The position numbers were made by a program, and so were the translations under genes. Shown here one piece after another: positions 24,530-34,341 of a DNA stretch of 64,000 bases. The stretch comes from Haloterrigena sp. H1. GTDB taxonomy: Archaea; Halobacteriota; Halobacteria; Halobacteriales; Natrialbaceae. The stretch spans positions 1-64,000 of the forward strand of contig NZ_SMZK01000006.1 in the NCBI RefSeq assembly GCF_005938085.1, read 5' to 3'. Numbering within the stretch: the first letter of the stretch is position 1; the number at the start of each line of letters is the position of its first letter. The notes beneath the pieces are model-generated. The model worked only from the letters and a program-made list of their open reading frames with translations. It was not told the origin of the DNA and did no database searches.

Positions 24530-27469
24530 TTAGTAGGTTGAAGGTTTTTGTATTTTTTTGGAGTGGATATGTTCACCGACCACTGGCGTCGTTATTTCGT
24601 ATAACTCCTCGAGTGTGAGCGGCGATACTTCCGCACGTTCGTTATCGGCGGTATAGAAGATGCTGGTCGAGATAGTGCGATCTGGGTACTGCTCGGCTGC
24701 GACGTGATAATAGACGCTGAGCTGTTTCCTGTATTCGGACTCTGCATGGCGGGAGAGGTCCGTCTTGTAGTCGATAATCTGGATCTGCTCCGATGTGATT
24801 ACAAGTAAATCGATAATGCCGACAAGAGTGGCCTGTGGATTCAAATCCAGGGGAAGAATCGCCGTAACTTCTGGTTCGAATTGCCCGTCAAGGGTATCAA
24901 GGAGTGTCGCAACGTGTTCCTGATCGTCATTACTCGGTGAGAGATCGTCCCCTCGTGCATACTTTTCGGCGAATTCGTGAAGCTCGTCCCCGAATTCCGT
25001 CCCTCGTCCTTCCGTGACCTCGTCGTACACGCTATCATCCATAATGTCGTGGACACTCATCCGGTGGGGACTCGTTCGTTCGGGTGGCGTAATTGAAAAC
25101 GGCACCTCGTCTTCCCGATATTCGGTTTCAGTATCGACGGATGGTTCGAGTTCGATCGGCTCGAGCGGGAGTTCGGTGAAGAAAGGACTTGGCGAGTCAC
25201 CAGCTGTGAGGAACAGATGTCGCTTCGCTCGAGTCACCGCGACGTAGAAGAGTCGACGCTCTTCGTCATATTCCGATGGCAAACAGCCGGTGAGGAGATC
25301 GTACGGCCAGTGTTTGTGGACGTAAGGCTGACCGCTCGCCTCGCTGTAGATGGATCGTTGTCTGAGCCCGATCAGTTCCCGATACTGGATCATACCTGCT
25401 GATGGTCGCCCGTAATGGGGGAACGCTCGTCGGTTCATGTTCGCGCAGAATACGATCGGATATTCCAACCCTTTCGCACTGTGTATCGTCTGAAGCGTGA
25501 CGGAATCCTCACCCGGACTCGAATCGATTTCTATCGTGGATCCGGCCTCGATGTGTTCCTCTATGTAGGTGATTGCTTGGCTTCGGGTTGCGAGCGTCGT
25601 CTCGTACATACCGGTGAGTTCGCCGAGCAAACCGTTTGCATACGCTCCATCGTATCCGTATTCGTCGAAGACAATTCGGGAAAATCCGCCGATGGTTTCA
25701 CACTCTTGTAAGGAGTCCCGAAACGCAACCATTGCGTCGGGATACTGTTCAGTCTCGAGGATCTCACGAGCGTGCGAGAGCGTGTATCCGGCTTCTTCCA
25801 GAACAGTCGCCCATCCTCGTTGATCGTTCGATTCACAAATCCGAAGCCATGCTAGCAGAAGCTTCGCCTGATCGGTATCGAATAACTCCACCCCACCCTC
25901 ATACGCAATTGGAATACCGTATTCGTTCGCCCTCTCGAGAAGGTCACGAGCAAACGATCGAGTTCGAGTAAAGACAGCAATATCGCTATACGATGGGGAA
26001 CCGAGCCGTTCTCGTTCAGCAGCCGCTTGCTCCTCCACAGACATCTCTGCTGTCGAGGCCGGTTCATCTCTTACCTCGACACTGTAGTCCTCGTTTCCAA
26101 CGACATGCTGTATTCGATCGAGAAGCAGTTCCATCTCATCTTCGTGGGTAACCGCCTGAATGTGGCTGTTATTAACGCGGCTCGTGGCCTCGAGTGGCGT
26201 TATCTCGTTCTCTATTTCCTCCGCATCCAGAGACTCACCGTGTGTTGCTGGCGTTGTCAACGTCTCCGACGCCAGTGAGAGAATCGATTCCGTGGAGCGG
26301 TAGTTCTTCTTCAGTGGTATCGTTTCGACCTCGTCGACGGCATACTGAACTCGAGTCTCATCACGATTCAATTCCGCCTTGTATCGCGAGATCCGTTCCT
26401 CAAAATTCTGAATGTTTTCGACCGTGGTATACTGGAACCCGTAGATACTCTGTTTCCAGTCGCCGACGACGCAGATATTATTATCAGCAGCAAGGAGCAG
26501 CGTGAGTTTGAATTGCAACTCGTTGGTATCCTGGAATTCGTCGACCATGACGTACCGGTGGCGAACCTGTTCGCGAACAGCTGCGTCCTCACACAGCATC
26601 ACGAACGCCATCACAAGCATGAGCCCTTGTGTGAGATAGTTACGCTCGAGCGCATACTCGAGGTACTCGAGATAGACATCGTGTACAAAGGCGAGTAGGT
26701 CCTCACGGACCTCATCAAATGCCTGCTCGACAGGTTCTGAGTGAAGTTGTGGGTACCCGACAACCTCGTCAGCTGTCGGTGCATCGGGAACGTATTCTGT
26801 TGCATCCCACCCACTTACTGACGAGCGTGCATCGGATTGTGTGGGACCGTTTGCCCCTTCATTCGGTCGATTCTCCCGTTTGAAGAGGTCCATGAACGCC
26901 TCCCGGTCACCCAGAAGCGGAGTACCAGTATCTCGGTACCACCCGTCGCGTTCAGGAATGATACCTTTCGCAGCGAGTTCGGCAATCAACGAGCGCAGAG
27001 AACTGGGATCGTCCAGCGCTACAAAAAGGTGCTCGTGTTCGGGATGACGGTCTTCGAAACGAGTGATGAACGTATTGAACAGCTCTCCCTCCCGAATCCC
27101 ATCCTCGATTAACTCGAGTGATTGTGGAATCTGGTCGTCAATCCCGATTTTGGCCGGGGTTTCGTGACCATAGCGTCGAAGCAGCTGATAACAGTAGCCG
27201 TGAAATGTACTAATCGGGGCGTCCTGTAACTGGACCGGGTCGTATGGGGACTGGCGAGCAATCCGATCAGCCATCTCCGCAGCCGCATTCCGCGTGAACG
27301 TGGTCAAAAGGATGTCATCTGGTTCAATATCCGGTTTTTCGAGGATATTCGCATACCGGTGCGTTACAGTGAACGTCTTGCCCGTTCCTGCACCGGCATC
27401 GACGAGATAGATCCCGTCAGTATGTTCGATCAGTGTTTCTTGCTCCTGGTTTGGTGAGATTCCAGTCAT
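24530..27469 (-). CDS. AddA-like UvrD helicase with C-terminal RecB-type nuclease
   Basis: This 979-residue protein starts at ATG 27469 (MTGISPNQEQETLIEHTDGI). The SF1A motifs are clear: Walker A GAGTGKT at 26-32, the DEFQDT motif of Walker B near residue 320, GDWKQSIYGF, TIHSAKGLEYPIVF and VAVTRAKRHLF. Near the C terminus LVGIIDLLV ... IIDYKTD is the RecB-type PD-(D/E)xK nuclease (G-x2-D and D-Y-K). The start overlaps the stop of the following minus-strand gene (27466), so the pair is coupled. The family processes double-strand breaks or degrades linear DNA; the substrate is inferred. Confidence 0.8.
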   Translation of the reverse strand: MTGISPNQEQETLIEHTDGIYLVDAGAGTGKTFTVTHRYANILEKPDIEPDDILLTTFTRNAAAEMADRIARQSPYDPVQLQDAPISTFHGYCYQLLRRYGHETPAKIGIDDQIPQSLELIEDGIREGELFNTFITRFEDRHPEHEHLFVALDDPSSLRSLIAELAAKGIIPERDGWYRDTGTPLLGDREAFMDLFKRENRPNEGANGPTQSDARSSVSGWDATEYVPDAPTADEVVGYPQLHSEPVEQAFDEVREDLLAFVHDVYLEYLEYALERNYLTQGLMLVMAFVMLCEDAAVREQVRHRYVMVDEFQDTNELQFKLTLLLAADNNICVVGDWKQSIYGFQYTTVENIQNFEERISRYKAELNRDETRVQYAVDEVETIPLKKNYRSTESILSLASETLTTPATHGESLDAEEIENEITPLEATSRVNNSHIQAVTHEDEMELLLDRIQHVVGNEDYSVEVRDEPASTAEMSVEEQAAAERERLGSPSYSDIAVFTRTRSFARDLLERANEYGIPIAYEGGVELFDTDQAKLLLAWLRICESNDQRGWATVLEEAGYTLSHAREILETEQYPDAMVAFRDSLQECETIGGFSRIVFDEYGYDGAYANGLLGELTGMYETTLATRSQAITYIEEHIEAGSTIEIDSSPGEDSVTLQTIHSAKGLEYPIVFCANMNRRAFPHYGRPSAGMIQYRELIGLRQRSIYSEASGQPYVHKHWPYDLLTGCLPSEYDEERRLFYVAVTRAKRHLFLTAGDSPSPFFTELPLEPIELEPSVDTETEYREDEVPFSITPPERTSPHRMSVHDIMDDSVYDEVTEGRGTEFGDELHEFAEKYARGDDLSPSNDDQEHVATLLDTLDGQFEPEVTAILPLDLNPQATLVGIIDLLVITSEQIQIIDYKTDLSRHAESEYRKQLSVYYHVAAEQYPDRTISTSIFYTADNERAEVSPLTLEELYEITTPVVGEHIHSKKIQKPSTY

Positions 27470-30060
27470 CGGTCTGTGAGTATGAGGTCTCGATGATCGA
27501 CGCGGTCCCAAGTCGGTCCTTCCTCCCGATAGGCTACCGGGAACCGACTGTTTCGATACTCGTTCAGGGCCTCGAGTTGCTCGTCGACGAACGCCTCGAA
27601 AGCATCGAGGTCCGATTGCAGGACATATCCGGTCGGCACATCGTCAAGATCGTCGATCACTTTTTTGCAGCCTTGACGGACGTACTTGTATTCGCCGACG
27701 CGCTCCTGGGCATACGTGACGAACTCCTCGGTGATTGTCGCCCGTCGATCGGGATCGTCTCCAGCCCGGGGAAGTTCGTGAGTCTCGAAAAAGTCCCTAT
27801 AGGCTTCGTACCCGAGCGGGTACAATGCCCGGCACCGCTTGTTCGAATCAGCGTAATCGGTTACACTCTCGAAGGTATCTCGGCTCGCAACAAACTCGCT
27901 AAACGTCGCTGGAACGTAGGTGATCGTCGTAACGAGATCTGCTGGATCAGGCAGAGATTCCGTGAGAGCTTCATCGACCCCGTCGAGCAGATGAACGAAA
28001 TGGAGTTCGAGACGCTCGTCCGGCTGTTCCTCTCGATGTTTAGCAAGGTAGACAAGCGCCTGAAAATTGGGGTACTCATCGACCGGATCGGTCGATGCCG
28101 CCTCGAGTATGTCCGAAGCGTCCTTCTTGTTTCCGGTCTTGTAATCGACAATCGAGGTTTTGCTCTGGATCAAATCAACGTATCCGTGAGCACCGATCGA
28201 CGTCGATGCGAACCAGCGTTCCGTTAGCTTCGAGTCACACTTAACACCGAGTTCGGTAGCGAGTTCGTTTTCGTGGTCTCGATGATCGTAGGTGTTGTAC
28301 CTTCCTTCCTCCGACGGGTTTTCGTCCAGATACGCCGTGATCGCATCGAGTCCGACCTCCAAATACGTTCGCTGAACAGCTTGCTTCGAGTTACTTAGGT
28401 ATGGATTCAACCGCTCACACATCGCGTCAAGCACGCGATCGCGCTGGTCTTCTAGTATCGATGGATCGGAAACGTAGATCTCAGCGGCCTCGTGGAGAAG
28501 CGTTCCGCGAACCATGTGAACTGACGACGGCGATTGGACCAACCGATCGAAGTACGCATCTCGAGGCGAATTTGCGAGGGCTTTCAGTCGAGATTGACTA
28601 ATCGTCTCCATGCGTTGGGATGGTGTCGAGGGACCGTCTGGTTCAGGAAACGGCGACGTCAAAGATGAGGTAGTGTGCCCGCCATATCGTGTGTGTGGGA
28701 GATCACCGAATGAGTCAAACGGCTCGTCACGGAGTCGTCGCAGATACACGCACGGAGTCACGTCGCTTCCGGCCTGCGTCTCTTGGACGAAATAGTACCG
28801 TTGCGTCCCGTTCTGGAGCAGTCGCTCGAAGCGGTCGAGGTCGCGTTCTAAGTATGCTTCTCGGTCGATCCAAGGATAGTCCGGCGGGCTCTGTGCCCAC
28901 TCCGGGCCCAGACCGACGTAGAAGACGACAGGTCGGTCAACGTATGCTGTGGATGTCGCATCCGCTAAGAGAACTCCGTCAGTAGCACTCGAGTCCGTTG
29001 GAACAGTAAACGCATCGAGATAGTACCGGAAACGCGAAACGCGATCCTCTGTGACCTGCGCGTCCAGTATCCCGAGGTTCTGAAGCTCGCGTCGAAGTTC
29101 AGCTAACCCTGTGCTGCTGATCGACTCGTACACCGACACGACATCACGGAACGTTCCTTCGTCGACGGCTTCCTGGAATTCAACGTAGCCCCCAAGTTGA
29201 TCTGGCTCGAGCGAATCTACCCGTTGTTCTTCTACATCTTTGGGAAGGTCGATCCCAGCCGTCGCGAGCACCGGTCGGATTTCCGTGACTCGCTGATCGG
29301 ACCCCGAAAATGTCGCTTCTAGCAGCCGGAAAAACGCCCGAACATCGTCATCATCTTCGAATCCAGGTCCACCGCGATAGGGAATTTCCCGTGCTTCAAG
29401 GGCAGACTCGATCAGCGCACTATACAGACTATCCTCGGCAAGAACGATCCCAAATCGATCCGCTGTGTCTGGATCGATCTGGTCGACGATTGCCGAGACG
29501 ATTGCTGTCGCTGATGGGAAGATGTGTAGCTTAGGGAAGGGAACGTGAGTGTCGCCCAGCGACGAATAGGTCTCGTACCCATCAGGAGGGAGAAGTTTTC
29601 GGTCGAGTTCGGACAGACGAGCTTCGTCAATTACCGCAATCTCTTGCTCCGATGAGAGCGTCGTGCGCTCGATGGACCGATAGCTGCTCTCAAGTTCCCC
29701 CAGCATTGATACGACCAATCGGATAGCGGAGGTGTCGAACTCAGGATACTCGAGTATCTGTTCACGGTCGCCCGTCGCTGTCCAACAATCGATACACAGC
29801 TCGAGTGCTCTCACTGCTTGCTTCCACGAGAGATCCGTCTGTGCGACGATTTCGAAAAAGAGCGGTCGGATGTCATCGGGAAACATCTCCTGGACGGCAT
29901 AGCTTCGCGGTGTAGCCGACAACCGACCGATTCGAGGGTTTTGCACTCGGTTATCAAGCGCAAGTGCGAGGGGTGCTTCGCCAGTAAGAGCAATATCGCA
30001 GTTCGCAACCCTCGAATAGAGCTGATCGATTGACCGTGCTTCTCGTAATGGCACAGTCAA
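27466..30060 (-). CDS. AddB-like subunit with PD-(D/E)xK nuclease
   Basis: This 864-residue protein starts MTVPLREARSIDQLYSRVAN. The first 600 residues resemble an inactive helicase-like AddB (no Walker A found, but the HRGMLEE-type and ATSTAYVDRPVVFYVGLGP segments). The C-terminal domain has ISQSRLKALANSPRDAY, RGTLLHEAAEIYV, and GYVDLIQSKTSIVDYKTG, with E, D and K of the RecB-type nuclease. Four Cys for an Fe-S cluster, common in bacterial AddB, were not seen. Translation is coupled to the AddA-like gene by a 4-base overlap. AddAB pairs are rare in archaea, so plasmid acquisition is plausible. Confidence 0.75.
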   Translation of the reverse strand: MTVPLREARSIDQLYSRVANCDIALTGEAPLALALDNRVQNPRIGRLSATPRSYAVQEMFPDDIRPLFFEIVAQTDLSWKQAVRALELCIDCWTATGDREQILEYPEFDTSAIRLVVSMLGELESSYRSIERTTLSSEQEIAVIDEARLSELDRKLLPPDGYETYSSLGDTHVPFPKLHIFPSATAIVSAIVDQIDPDTADRFGIVLAEDSLYSALIESALEAREIPYRGGPGFEDDDDVRAFFRLLEATFSGSDQRVTEIRPVLATAGIDLPKDVEEQRVDSLEPDQLGGYVEFQEAVDEGTFRDVVSVYESISSTGLAELRRELQNLGILDAQVTEDRVSRFRYYLDAFTVPTDSSATDGVLLADATSTAYVDRPVVFYVGLGPEWAQSPPDYPWIDREAYLERDLDRFERLLQNGTQRYYFVQETQAGSDVTPCVYLRRLRDEPFDSFGDLPHTRYGGHTTSSLTSPFPEPDGPSTPSQRMETISQSRLKALANSPRDAYFDRLVQSPSSVHMVRGTLLHEAAEIYVSDPSILEDQRDRVLDAMCERLNPYLSNSKQAVQRTYLEVGLDAITAYLDENPSEEGRYNTYDHRDHENELATELGVKCDSKLTERWFASTSIGAHGYVDLIQSKTSIVDYKTGNKKDASDILEAASTDPVDEYPNFQALVYLAKHREEQPDERLELHFVHLLDGVDEALTESLPDPADLVTTITYVPATFSEFVASRDTFESVTDYADSNKRCRALYPLGYEAYRDFFETHELPRAGDDPDRRATITEEFVTYAQERVGEYKYVRQGCKKVIDDLDDVPTGYVLQSDLDAFEAFVDEQLEALNEYRNSRFPVAYREEGPTWDRVDHRDLILTDR

Positions 30061-30235
30061 AGAACTAAGTCAGTTTACTTGAACCTAACTAATTTTCGAT
30101 ATATTATCGCGAGGTATAGGGGGTTATCGACATCGTTGAGAAGTTGCTTGCCGATGGCTGTTAGCGTTCTATATGTCTCTTCTTTTGGTTTCGTCTGGGG
30201 CAAAAAATAGTTACGCCGAACTCTGTACCGAGTTC

Positions 30236-30334
30236 ATGATCGAGTCAGTGACGCGAGCCGGAGCGTCGCATCTGCGTTTTGAGAATGGGATCGACAAACA
30301 GGAGTTCCTCGAGTATCTGGAATCTAGCGAGTAA
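30236..30334 (+). CDS. Very short ORF, possible remnant
   Basis: This 32-residue frame (MIESVTRAGASHLRFENGID ... LEYLESSE) lies on the plus strand. It could be an intact mini-protein or the leftover end of a larger gene. There is no family and no obvious ribosome site; its only neighbour is a minus-strand mini-ORF. Low confidence. Confidence 0.3.
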   Translation: MIESVTRAGASHLRFENGIDKQEFLEYLESSE

Positions 30335-30344
30335 GGCGTACGCG

Positions 30345-30449
30345 TTAGTCCCGGAGCTGGGCAACGGTCCGTCCGAGTTCCCGAGCACGCTCGCTCTCGG
30401 AGATGTCATACCGTTCTTCCAGCGACCGAAGTTGTTCTTCGAATTCCAT
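30345..30449 (-). CDS. 34-residue coiled-coil mini-protein
   Basis: On the minus strand ATG 30449 begins MEFEEQLRSLEERYDISESE and the frame ends AQLRD with a TAA at 30345-30347. The whole peptide is a charged helix with heptad spacing. It could be the trimmed end of an antitoxin or a small structural protein. It lies 72 bases downstream of the zinc-finger gene at 30522, on the same strand. Confidence 0.35.
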   Translation of the reverse strand: MEFEEQLRSLEERYDISESERARELGRTVAQLRD

Positions 30450-30521
30450 TGTGTACGGGAGTGTGCTCCTCTACAGACAGATAGTGCGTCATCGAATAAG
30501 TAAGTTCTCGTGCTCAAGCGC

Positions 30522-31613
30522 TCACTCTGGGTTGGACGTTTCTGTATCAGCTAGTCGGCTTTCTACTTCCTCACAGCGCTCGGCTACTATCGACGCTCCC
30601 TCGAGGGGACCATCGGCGTCCAGTGCCGCCTGGTACAGTTCTGCAGTACGTTCCATCTCCTCTCTCGTTAGTTCGTCTGGGTCCTCGAGCCAGTAGCTAT
30701 CTGCGAGTTTCTTGTACGCCCACGGATCCTCGGGATATTCCTCGATGAGTGACTCGAATTCGACCCTACTGTCGGCGGTTCTGTCCAATTCCGCAAGCGA
30801 GTCAGCGACGAAGTGGCGAAAGTCGAGTAGGAACTCGTCAGATGCATCCGGGAACTGCTCGCAGACCTCCTGACAGAACTCGAGTCGGTGCTCGTGGTAC
30901 GTCTGCTCGTCCTCCGCTACGGTGGCAAGGTCGTTGTCCGCTGATCGAATGAAGGCCTCAAGTGAGAGAAACGACGGCAATTTTCGGTCTGCTTCCTCGA
31001 TAGTCGTGATTTCGTCGGGTGTTACGGCGACGATGTACTCCCAGGCAGTTAGCCACCGATCACAAGCCTCAGCGCGGTTTCCTTTCTCGCGGAGATCGCG
31101 TCCCTCCTGAACGAAGTCGTAGATCCGTTCTTTGTTCGGGGTGTCGGGTGCCCAGCGCTCCCAGAGTACTTCTGCCGCCATCCAGATGAAGTCCTGATCG
31201 TAGCCCGTGGCATCAACCTCGTATTCAGCTTCCCACTGCTCAGAGAGTGTCGTCGCCGAGTTTAAGTCTTCAATCCGATTCCGAAACGTCGACTCGCTCG
31301 TTTCGATGCCGTGATCGGCGAGTTTTTCGACAATTTCGTCCGTCGAGAGGGCTTCGACATCGCTGAGTTCCCACGCATCAGCAGGGTGGGTCCCGTTTGA
31401 TGTGTCGGCTATTCGTTGCTCACGGTGAGCGGGTTGACTTGCTTCTTGGTCCTCTTCGTTGCCACTCTCACCTAATCCGTGTTCGTCGACGTATTGCTCG
31501 ACACGCTTCCGGTCAATCCGACTGAGTTCGTCACGTTCGTGGTCCTCGTAGAGATGCTCACGGAGTGCAGATTCCTGCTCAAAGGTTTGCTCACAGTAGC
31601 GACACTCAACCAT
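30522..31613 (-). CDS. C2H2 zinc-finger plus TPR-like protein
   Basis: The protein has 363 residues from ATG 31613 (MVECRYCEQTFEQESALREH); an upstream in-frame start at 31712 adds 33 unlikely residues. Residues 4-25 form a single C2H2 finger (CRYC ... H-x4-H). Residues about 30-110 are acidic and disordered. The C-terminal 200 residues are helical repeats of TPR type, including EACDRWLTAWEYIVAV, ADSRVEFESLIEEYPEDPW and KLADSYWLEDPDELT. Fingers with helical repeats suit protein-protein or nucleic-acid scaffolding. Function unknown. Confidence 0.65.
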   Translation of the reverse strand: MVECRYCEQTFEQESALREHLYEDHERDELSRIDRKRVEQYVDEHGLGESGNEEDQEASQPAHREQRIADTSNGTHPADAWELSDVEALSTDEIVEKLADHGIETSESTFRNRIEDLNSATTLSEQWEAEYEVDATGYDQDFIWMAAEVLWERWAPDTPNKERIYDFVQEGRDLREKGNRAEACDRWLTAWEYIVAVTPDEITTIEEADRKLPSFLSLEAFIRSADNDLATVAEDEQTYHEHRLEFCQEVCEQFPDASDEFLLDFRHFVADSLAELDRTADSRVEFESLIEEYPEDPWAYKKLADSYWLEDPDELTREEMERTAELYQAALDADGPLEGASIVAERCEEVESRLADTETSNPE

Positions 31614-31708
31614 TACTCGAGAGTACGTATGCGGGTAGGAAAAACAACAGGTGTGGACGGGGCGTATGTATAAGATCGACGAGGAGTGTGTAGCCTGAGA
31701 CGTCGCCT

Positions 31709-32158
31709 TCACGGTGCGGCGGCTACCGTGTCATCAGTCGCTGGATCGAACGAGAGACTGATGACGAGTTCGTTGAACCAGACTACCGGGCGCTTACTCT
31801 GGCCGTCTTCCTCGAGGAAGATGATTCCCAACTGGGCGAGTCGACTGAGTTCTTCGTGGACGTTCTTGATGTCCCGGTCAACAACCTGTGCGATCTCGTT
31901 AATGCTGGATGGCTCTTCCTGGCGGATGGCTTCGATGAGATCGAGGACGCGCGGCGTCAGCGTCTCCATGAGGTCGTCGTGGCTGGTGAACGAGAGCGTC
32001 GGCGGGGAATCCACCGCGTCGCCCCGCTCGAGTGCCTCAATGCCGTCGGTGACATCATCGTGGAACTCACTGGACGACTTGACAGTCACGACGAGGGTTG
32101 ATTCGGCCCGAAGCTGTTCGCGCTCCATCGGGTGCAGCGGCGGCGTGGTATCGTTCAT
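31709..32158 (-). CDS. HVO_A0114-type HTH regulator
   Basis: The protein has 149 residues from ATG 32158 (MNDTTPPLHPMEREQLRAES). The first 60 residues are a small beta domain (TLVVTVKSSSEFHDDVTDGI). The rest is a winged helix (TPRVLDLIEAIRQEEPSSIN, EIAQVVDRDIKNVHEELSRL). This is the architecture of the haloarchaeal HVO_A0114 family, often next to a TumE-type toxin gene. The expected toxin is missing; only a 25-residue wHTH-like fragment lies upstream. It could be an orphan regulator. Confidence 0.65.
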   Translation of the reverse strand: MNDTTPPLHPMEREQLRAESTLVVTVKSSSEFHDDVTDGIEALERGDAVDSPPTLSFTSHDDLMETLTPRVLDLIEAIRQEEPSSINEIAQVVDRDIKNVHEELSRLAQLGIIFLEEDGQSKRPVVWFNELVISLSFDPATDDTVAAAP

Positions 32159-32182
32159 AGGTATCACCGTGGTGTGATGGCC

Positions 32183-32260
32183 TCACTTGACATCGAACTC
32201 GGAGAGCGTCTGCTCACCGTGAAGAGCAGTGAGGGTGTGGAGCTCGCCATCAGTGAGCAT
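32183..32260 (-). pseudogene. N-terminal remnant of a winged-helix protein
   Basis: The 25-residue frame MLTDGELHTLTALHGEQTLS ... FDVK matches the beginning of a winged helix (first two helices) and then stops; the recognition helix is missing. It is immediately upstream of the HVO_A0114-type gene. It is probably a truncated regulator. Confidence 0.4.
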
Positions 32261-32585
32261 ACTGTTGCATAATAGCTGATTGATATATAAGTGACTTCGC
32301 TATCTTGCAACAGCCGACTGGCCCAGTCAAGTCAGCGCACAGTATTAACGTCGATCCGAGAATCTCCACAGTGCTCTCGAGAGGATTCCGGTGACAGCTG
32401 GCGTCTTCAGGGACACCCACAGGAGAGTCGTTCGGGTAAGACCGACAACGACCGATCAAATGACGTACTATAGACTAACAGTACACTGCATACAACCGCT
32501 CTTGTGCTGGATAGTAGGTGGGTGGATCGAGTGAGACCCCTCTCAGGGGTTGTGGGTAGTCGGGAGACACCCTCACCTGTCGACG

Positions 32586-33452
32586 TCAGGTGTCTCCGGA
32601 ACCGGCCATCTCACCGGGGATGGCAACGTCATCCATCAACAAGACGCGTCGTTCCGTGTACTCGAGGCCGTTCTTGCGCTGTGTCCGCTTTTTGACTGCC
32701 AGCCGACTCTTCGAGAGATCGAGTAACGCGTCGATCGTTCGAGAGACCAATTTCTTCGCGTAGTCGTCGCTGATGCCCTTCTCCTGCCGTCGGATCCAGT
32801 GTTTCATATCGCCGGCGGTGACGTACTCTCGAACGCTTGCACTCCCCTTCCGCCAGGGGTTGTCTCCAACCGCCGGATTGGTACGTGCCTTCCAGAGCTT
32901 TGCAGCGAGCCGTGACGGAAGCGCCGATGTTGTCGCCCGGAGCATATCCTCATCCATCTTCGCGAGTTGCTGGAGCGGAAGCAGATCTCCATACGAGAGG
33001 GAGACATCGCCACCACGCTCGAGTGGGTCGTCACTCTCGGGCAATCGGAAGTAGCTCTCACCGTCGTCTTTCTGGATGCGCTCGAGTCGACCATCCACAA
33101 CGTCGATCTCCCCATTATCAATATGTTCCTCTAGGAGGTGTGCACCCTTCTCGAGTTCGCGTGCCTGGAGTTCACCGACGCGGTCTTTGTTGGCGTTGAG
33201 TTTCTTCTCGTGGGCGTCCAGTCGTGCCTCGATGGGTGTCTGTGATTTTTCCAGGTCCTCGAGCCGTGCTTCGAGATTCCTGTTTTCGGTGTGGGCCTCC
33301 TTGAGTTCGGCCTCGAGGTGATCGATGCGGTCGTCCTTTCGAGAGAGTTCGGACTCAAGGGTTGTGACACGGCCACGAAGGCGCTCGAGTTCGTCGGCAA
33401 GTGTTTGGAGTGTCTGTGCATCGGGGCCGGGACAGTCTGTGTTCGCGCTCAT
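32586..33452 (-). CDS. Coiled-coil DNA-binding-like plasmid protein
   Basis: This 288-residue protein begins MSANTDCPGPDAQTLQTLAD. Residues 10-110 form a long coiled coil with many Leu heptads (LRGRVTTLESELSRKDDRID ... HEKKLNANKDRVGELQ). The C-terminal 150 residues are helical and basic (WRKGSASVREYVTAGDMKHW; SRTIDALLDLSKSRLAVKKR), which suggests DNA binding. Similar proteins occur on haloarchaeal plasmids and might serve partition or replication, but no family name can be given. A GC hairpin lies at 32535-32550, just past the stop, and may terminate the transcript. Confidence 0.6.
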   Translation of the reverse strand: MSANTDCPGPDAQTLQTLADELERLRGRVTTLESELSRKDDRIDHLEAELKEAHTENRNLEARLEDLEKSQTPIEARLDAHEKKLNANKDRVGELQARELEKGAHLLEEHIDNGEIDVVDGRLERIQKDDGESYFRLPESDDPLERGGDVSLSYGDLLPLQQLAKMDEDMLRATTSALPSRLAAKLWKARTNPAVGDNPWRKGSASVREYVTAGDMKHWIRRQEKGISDDYAKKLVSRTIDALLDLSKSRLAVKKRTQRKNGLEYTERRVLLMDDVAIPGEMAGSGDT

Positions 33453-33711
33453 TTGATTCTGGGTTCGGTGGCATTGTCGGGCGATTCGACTCGCGCTGCT
33501 GGTCGATGTCGGGAACGCTGGTAGAGCAGTAGACTACCGACTCGAGAGCCGTCTCGAGGGAGTGCAGTGGCCGTCTCCCCGAAAGATGTCTTCGTGTTCG
33601 AAAGTCCGGTGTCGGTCTACCGGGGTTGGTAGCTCCGTCTCGAGTAGCGAGGTGCGGCGGTCTACTGCGCTGGATAAGTCAACGCGATCCCGAGGTGGTG
33701 TGCTGGATCAG

Positions 33712-34341
33712 CTAGCCACCCTCGGGTTGGAGTCGACAGTCATGGCTTACCAGCGTGGTGAGCGAGTCGAACGGACACTCGCAGATATCGCAGTAGTGTC
33801 TCTGCTCCGTGAGGAATGTCTCATGTTTCGTGTGGCCGCCATCGGGCACGGCAGACTGTCTTTGATCGCTTTCACTAGAATCGTGCTCGCTGGGCCGTCC
33901 CTGGACGTGAAGGTCAACCTCGGTAATCGGTTCGCGACCAGTTTCTCTCCAATTGCTATTGCGGCGTTCGTGTTCGATCCGCCAGGCTTCGCCATCGGTA
34001 TCGGGGACAACCATCACCCGGCGGCGACGACCGTTGATCGTCGTGTACTCGAACACGAATTCGACGGTCGGTTCGGTGGACTGGTCACAGCCGCCGTCGG
34101 TTGCAAGACGTGGGTCGTCATCGGCATCGACGAGCAGAATTCCGTCCTCGGTCTCGAGATCGTAGGCTCGGGTATCGTCGTCAGCGATAATGATCTCCGA
34201 GACATCGGTTGCTTCGATGCCGCCCAGTTCGTAGCCGGCGACGGCGCGGGCCTCTGCTCGCAGGCGCATCTCACGAGCGCCTTCGCGCTCGAGTCGTTCG
34301 GCACGCTCTACGACAGCTTCGTGATCGTTGACGATCGTCAT
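33712..34341 (-). CDS. Unknown protein with C-terminal C2H2-like finger
   Basis: This 209-residue acidic protein begins MTIVNDHEAVVERAERLERE. A first helix is followed by a beta-rich domain (VEFVFEYTTINGRRRRVMVV). At the C terminus YCDICECPFDSLTTLVSHDC is a finger with Cys/Cys/His/Cys ligands. The gene overlaps the upstream gene by the ATGA codons at 34338-34341, so the two are translated together. Not recognised as a family. Confidence 0.6.
   Translation of the reverse strand: MTIVNDHEAVVERAERLEREGAREMRLRAEARAVAGYELGGIEATDVSEIIIADDDTRAYDLETEDGILLVDADDDPRLATDGGCDQSTEPTVEFVFEYTTINGRRRRVMVVPDTDGEAWRIEHERRNSNWRETGREPITEVDLHVQGRPSEHDSSESDQRQSAVPDGGHTKHETFLTEQRHYCDICECPFDSLTTLVSHDCRLQPEGG

Noticed and set aside
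24870..27470. Several plus-strand open frames within the AddA-like region
   Set aside because: They are antisense shadows of the minus-strand gene, with no start sites or family signatures and low-complexity translations.
27466..30060. Fe-S cluster in the AddB-like protein
   Set aside because: The required set of four Cys around the nuclease domain was not found.
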